Positions 60,888 through 64,000 of a DNA stretch of 64,000 bases are shown here, piece by piece (within the stretch, counting starts at the first letter, position 1; each line of letters opens with the position of its first letter). The position numbers and the translations under genes are program-made. The stretch comes from Streptomyces sp. DSM 15324. GTDB lineage: Bacteria > Actinomycetota > Actinomycetes > Streptomycetales > Streptomycetaceae. The notes under the pieces were generated by a model that was given only the letters and a program-made list of their open reading frames with translations, made no database searches and was not told the origin of the DNA. The stretch is from contig NZ_KQ949039.1 in the NCBI RefSeq assembly GCF_001514285.1, positions 100,878 to 164,877 on the forward strand, read 5' to 3'.

Positions 60888-61394
60888 TCACGCGGCGTCG
60901 AGTGACAGCCACTCCGGCAGCGCGGCCAAGTCGTCCTGGCCCAGAGCCAAGAGCATCGCGTCCTGCGGGGTCGGCTCGAACGGTTCCCGCAGCAACGGCA
61001 TCCCCGCCTGGTCGGGAGTCCGGTCCGCCTTGCGGTGGTTGTCCTCCGAGCAGGACGCCACCGTGTTCAGCCAGGTGTCCTGACCACCCTGCGCGCGAGG
61101 CACCACATGGTCCACCGTCGTCGCCCGGCGACCGCAGTACGCGCACCGGTGCCGGTCCCTGACCAGCACCCCCCTCCGCGACCACGGCGCTTGTCTTCGG
61201 AACGGCACCCGTACGTACCTGCACAGCCTGATCACCCGGGGCGCCGGTATGTCCACGTCCGCGCCCCGCATACGCAGTTCGGGGTGGGCCTGCTCGACGA
61301 CGGCCTTGTCCTGGAGCACCAGGACGACGGCCCGGTTCAACGTCACCGTAGACAGCGGCTCGAAGCTCGCGTTCAGAACCAGCGTGTCACGCAT
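60888..61394 (-). CDS. HNH endonuclease family protein
   Basis: 168 aa. The N-terminal part (MRDTLVLNASFEPLSTVTLNRAVVLVLQDKAVV) is typical of bacterial HNH proteins of the McrA-like group. The zinc finger/HNH core runs from CAYCGRRATTVDHVVPRAQGG to NTVASCSEDNHRKADRTP, with two CxxC-type pairs and the catalytic DH. The role is unknown. GGAGGTG precedes the ATG. It is convergent with the SPFH gene. Confidence 0.9.
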   Translation of the reverse strand: MRDTLVLNASFEPLSTVTLNRAVVLVLQDKAVVEQAHPELRMRGADVDIPAPRVIRLCRYVRVPFRRQAPWSRRGVLVRDRHRCAYCGRRATTVDHVVPRAQGGQDTWLNTVASCSEDNHRKADRTPDQAGMPLLREPFEPTPQDAMLLALGQDDLAALPEWLSLDAA

Positions 61395-61479
61395 CCAGCC
61401 CACCTCCCCATTGCTTCTGCCCGCCCTCCGGCGGGCTCGGATCAACTCTGGACGGGCACGCCGAGATGGACAACGCAAT

Positions 61480-61523
61480 AAAAAATGCCCGCCTCTGATC
61501 ACTTCCAAGACCAGAGGCGGGCA
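61480..61523 (-). terminator. Intrinsic terminator with T-run after the PEBP gene
   Basis: On the minus strand, TGCCCGCCTCTG pairs with CAGAGGCGGGCA (12 bp, arms 61512-61523 and 61486-61497) and is followed directly by TTTTTTATT. A textbook Rho-independent terminator, which is uncommon in this GC-rich genome. Confidence 0.92.
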
Positions 61524-61553
61524 AACGTTCCATGAACGATGAGCTGATTGTCC

Positions 61554-62087
61554 CTACGCGGGCACCTCGTACTCACCGATCAGCTGAGCGCGCGCGATCG
61601 CGTGGAACCGCAGGTGGAAACCGACGACGGCGGGCGAGGCGTCGGCATCCGGACCGAGCTTCTCCTGATCCACCGCGTACACCGTGAAGACGTACCGGTG
61701 CGGCCCGTCCCCGGGCGGCGGCGCGGCACCGCCGAAGTCCTTGCTGCCGTAGTCGTTGCGCGCCTGCACGGCACCCTCCGGCAGCCCCTCGAACGCCCCG
61801 CTGCCCGCTCCCGCCGGCAGCTCCGTCACCGAGGCGGGGATGTCGAACAGGACCCAGTGCCAGAACCCGCTGCCCGTCGGGGCGTCCGGGTCGTAGCAGG
61901 TCACGGCGAAGCTCTTGGTCTCGGCCGGGAAACCCTCCCAGCGCAGCTGCGGCGAGGTGTTCCCCTCCGCGTGGACCTGCGCGGCCTTGAGCGTCGCCCC
62001 CTCCTCGACGTCCTCGCTCGTGACCGTGAAGGACGGCACGGGCGGGTGGAAGTCATGGGGGAGCGGCCGGCGCTTGAGCTCGGTCAC
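61554..62087 (-). CDS. YbhB/YbcL family phosphatidylethanolamine-binding-like protein
   Basis: 177 aa. PEBP motifs are YDPDAPTGSGFWHWVLFDIP (residues 65-84) and GPHRYVFTVYAVD (near 127-139). The ligand pocket residues Asp, His and the GPHR loop are intact. Bacterial members have no settled function; kinase inhibition has been proposed. GTG 62087 follows AGGAGGTACCGAG. A T-run terminator ends the transcript. Confidence 0.92.
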   Translation of the reverse strand: MTELKRRPLPHDFHPPVPSFTVTSEDVEEGATLKAAQVHAEGNTSPQLRWEGFPAETKSFAVTCYDPDAPTGSGFWHWVLFDIPASVTELPAGAGSGAFEGLPEGAVQARNDYGSKDFGGAAPPPGDGPHRYVFTVYAVDQEKLGPDADASPAVVGFHLRFHAIARAQLIGEYEVPA

Positions 62088-62132
62088 CTCGGTACCTCCT
62101 GAACGATGCTGATGGACTCGGTGACGCCGAGC

Positions 62133-62915
62133 CTAGAACCAGTTGCGCTTGCTGCCGACCTCGGACAGCCACTGGTTGAGGTATGCCGCCCAGTCGGTCC
62201 CGTGATAGTCGTTCAGACCCACCTGGAAGGACCGGAAGGTGTCGCTGCCCTCGCTGAACAGCCCCGGCTTCTTGTCCATCTCCAGCACGACGTCCATCGC
62301 GTGCTCGTCGGCGACGAAGCTCAGCTCGACCTGGTTCAGCCCCCGGTACTGCGACGGCGGGAAGAACTCGATCTCCTGGTAGAACGGCAGCCTCTGCCGC
62401 GTGCCGCGGATGTGCCCGCGTTCCATGTCCGCGTTCTTGAAGCGGAAGCCCAGCTGGAGGAACGCGTCCAGGATCGCCTTCTGTGCCGGCAGCGGGTGCA
62501 CGTTGATGGGGTCCAGGTCACCGGAGTCCACCGCTCGGGCGATCGCCAGCTCGGTGGTGACACCGATGTGCATCCCCCGCAGCGCCTGCCCGTCGATCAT
62601 CGTGACCGGGGTCTCCCAGGGGATCTCCAGCCCGAACGGCACCGCGTGCACGGCGCCGGCCTGGAGCTCGAAGGCACCGCCCAGCTGGAGCTTGGTGAAC
62701 TCGATGTCCTGCTTGTACTCCTGGTCGCCGCTCTCGACCTCGACCTTGGCCTGCAGCCCGACGGACAGCCCCTCGATGTTCTGGTTGACGGAACCGCCCT
62801 GGATCCGCACCTCGCCCTGGACCACACCGCCCGGAACGACGTTGACCTCCGTCAGCACCGTCTCGACCGAAGCCCCGCCGGCCCCGAGACTCGCGAGCAG
62901 CTTCTTGAACGCCAT
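62133..62915 (-). CDS. spo0M: Sporulation-control protein Spo0M (arrestin-like)
   Basis: 260 aa, two-domain arrestin-like fold. The start MAFKKLLASLGAGGASVETVL is the Spo0M signature, followed by GGVVQGEVRIQGGSVNQNIEGLSVGL, FGLEIPWETPVT and QRLPFYQEIEFFPP. It is an acidic soluble protein. In Bacillus it modulates sporulation and interacts with cytoskeletal components. It is 45 bases upstream of the PEBP gene on the same strand and may be co-transcribed. Confidence 0.92.
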   Translation of the reverse strand: MAFKKLLASLGAGGASVETVLTEVNVVPGGVVQGEVRIQGGSVNQNIEGLSVGLQAKVEVESGDQEYKQDIEFTKLQLGGAFELQAGAVHAVPFGLEIPWETPVTMIDGQALRGMHIGVTTELAIARAVDSGDLDPINVHPLPAQKAILDAFLQLGFRFKNADMERGHIRGTRQRLPFYQEIEFFPPSQYRGLNQVELSFVADEHAMDVVLEMDKKPGLFSEGSDTFRSFQVGLNDYHGTDWAAYLNQWLSEVGSKRNWF

Positions 62916-63065
62916 GACTCTCCCTCTACGACTACTTCTGACGGGATCCGTTGATCCCTAGAAACGCGATCCGGACGTGGCCGGTTCCGCGTCCCACACC
63001 CTGGCAAGCCGAGTGCCCGCTGACCACCCCGGCGCACCCGTGGTTCTCCACTACGCTCGGAGGGC

Positions 63066-63716
63066 ATGATCGCGACCCCCGACCGTACGCCTGTCTCCCG
63101 GGCCTTCTTCGACCGCCCCGTCCTGGAGGTCGCCCCCGACCTCCTCGGCCGCCTCCTCGTCCGTACGACGCCCGACGGTCCGATCACTGTCCGCCTCACG
63201 GAGGTCGAGGCCTACGACGGCCCGAACGACCCCGGCTCCCACGCCTACCGCGGCCGCACGCCCCGCAACGAGGTGATGTTCGGTCCGCCCGGACATGTGT
63301 ACGTCTACTTCACCTATGGCATGTGGCACTGCATGAACCTCGTCTGCGGCCCCGACGGCAGCGCGAGCGCGGTCCTGCTCCGCGCCGGAGAGGTGATCGA
63401 GGGCGCGGACCTGGCCCGTACACGCCGACTCTCGGCCCGCAATGACAAAGAACTCGCCAAAGGCCCCGCCCGCCTGGCCACGGCCCTGGGCGTGGACCGC
63501 ACGCTCGACGGCACGGACGCCTGCGCCCCCGAGGGCGGCCCGCTCAGCCTGCTGACCGGCACTCCGATCCCGTCCGACCAGGTGAGCAACGGTCCCCGCA
63601 CCGGGGTCGCCGGTGAGGGGGGCAACGGGGACGTCCACCCCTGGCGCTTCTGGGCGGCCGGCGACCCGACGGTGAGCCCCTACCGGGCGCACGTCCCGAG
63701 GCACCGCCGAAGTTGA
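63066..63716 (+). CDS. 3-methyladenine DNA glycosylase (AAG/MPG family)
   Basis: 216 aa. The catalytic Glu48 lies in RLTEVEAYDGPNDPGSHAYRGRTPRN, matching the human AAG EAY segment. VYVYFTYGMWHCMNLVCGPDG is the second conserved block, with the YGMHxCxN motif changed to YGMWHCMN. The LAKGPARLATALG block follows. It removes alkylated purines in base-excision repair. GGAGGGC precedes ATG 63066. Confidence 0.93.
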   Translation: MIATPDRTPVSRAFFDRPVLEVAPDLLGRLLVRTTPDGPITVRLTEVEAYDGPNDPGSHAYRGRTPRNEVMFGPPGHVYVYFTYGMWHCMNLVCGPDGSASAVLLRAGEVIEGADLARTRRLSARNDKELAKGPARLATALGVDRTLDGTDACAPEGGPLSLLTGTPIPSDQVSNGPRTGVAGEGGNGDVHPWRFWAAGDPTVSPYRAHVPRHRRS

Positions 63717-63723
63717 CTCGCCT

Positions 63724-64000
63724 TTGACAGGGGCGTAACGTGGCCCGAGCCGCTTGAACCGGGTACGGCATTCGCCAGCAGCCGGAAGCGGCCAACCCAC
63801 TACCTACGACATCCCTCAGCGGGATCGATTTCGGCGTGCCCGCATGCCTGAATTCGAACTCGCAGGAACTCGATTATGAGTTGCGGAGGGAATCGGCTAA
63901 CGTAGTGAATGTCGAAAGGCCGACGGGCGAAAGCCGAAAGCCCAAGACAATCCCGCCGACAGGGAATCGGACACCAAAAAGGTCTGATAGAGTCGGAAAC
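63724..64000 (+). promoter_or_regulatory. rRNA operon promoter and 5' leader (16S gene beyond the edge)
   Basis: The last 20 bases, GGTCTGATAGAGTCGGAAAC, are a conserved piece of Streptomyces rrn leaders a few hundred bases before mature 16S (from memory). Upstream are TTGACA at 63724 and a candidate promoter TTGCGG (63881) with TAGTGA (63903) 16 bases later. GATAGAGT near the end may be a further -10. Several GAAAG/CCGAAAG motifs lie between. The AT content is higher than in the genes. Confidence 0.75.

Noticed and set aside
63841..63880. tRNA or start of 16S rRNA within the window
   Set aside because: No cloverleaf or mature 16S 5' sequence is present before the right edge; only leader motifs are visible.

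Overview
This window is chromosomal DNA from a high-GC actinomycete, almost certainly a Streptomyces. The signs are about 70-plus percent GC with strong third-position GC, many GTG starts and one TTG start, ATGA/GTGA stop-start overlaps, a PHO box of the Streptomyces type, the small nucleoid protein Gbn, a 'streptophobe' membrane protein, an SGM_5486-type micropeptide, and a right edge that runs into a typical Streptomyces 16S rRNA leader. The gene order resembles, from memory, S. coelicolor roughly from SCO1850 down to SCO1792 (gbn = SCO1839, fabG = SCO1815, fabI = SCO1814). I saw no insertion sequence, prophage, CRISPR array, tRNA or biosynthetic cluster. This is core chromosome with a few repeat-rich joints.

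Layout. 1-6.7 kb: a leftward cobalamin operon (chelatase ATPase, cobN, cobQ, cobD/cbiB) behind a cobalamin riboswitch. 6.8-8.5 kb: PiT phosphate transporter and a small membrane partner under a PHO box. 8.6-14.7 kb: aldolase, alpha/beta hydrolase, an uncharacterised 478-aa protein, a VOC protein and an ABC-F ATPase with a possible leaderless leader peptide. 15 kb: gbn beside a cluster of GATC sites. 15.4-19.3 kb: enoyl-CoA hydratase, then an Asp23/AmaP-type membrane cluster. 19.4-25.3 kb: SDR, GH15 glycosidase, SURF1, zinc-ribbon protein, BRCT exonuclease and a VIT1-like transporter. 25.5-28.1 kb: a fatty-acid-hydroxylase / YhhN / alcohol dehydrogenase run that looks like an ether-lipid breakdown module. 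28.2-33.5 kb: CoA-transferase, subtilase, DUF485-ActP acetate uptake. 33.6-42.4 kb: moaA, small stress and membrane proteins, tyrS, a TldD/TldE-type pair, fabG-fabI. 42.4-47.4 kb: GntR regulator divergent from an MFS exporter, micro-proteins, SixA-type phosphatase, serB. 47.5-53.1 kb: streptophobe protein divergent from an FHA-FHA-ABC-permease fusion, then a secreted lytic transglycosylase. 53.4-63.7 kb: SDR-QueA pair, GAF kinase/NarL-type regulator, an orphan ABC ATPase, NfeD-SPFH, HNH, PEBP, Spo0M and alkyladenine glycosylase, followed by the rRNA leader.

Transcription units are mostly short and separated by strong bidirectional hairpins (6823, 33464, 52261, 60836). Many gene starts carry a -10-like nAnnnT hexamer exactly six bases before the start codon, the signature of leaderless mRNAs. 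The most interesting groups are the Asp23-fold membrane cluster, the putative ether-lipid module, the leader peptide before the ABC-F gene, and the GATC-rich region before gbn.
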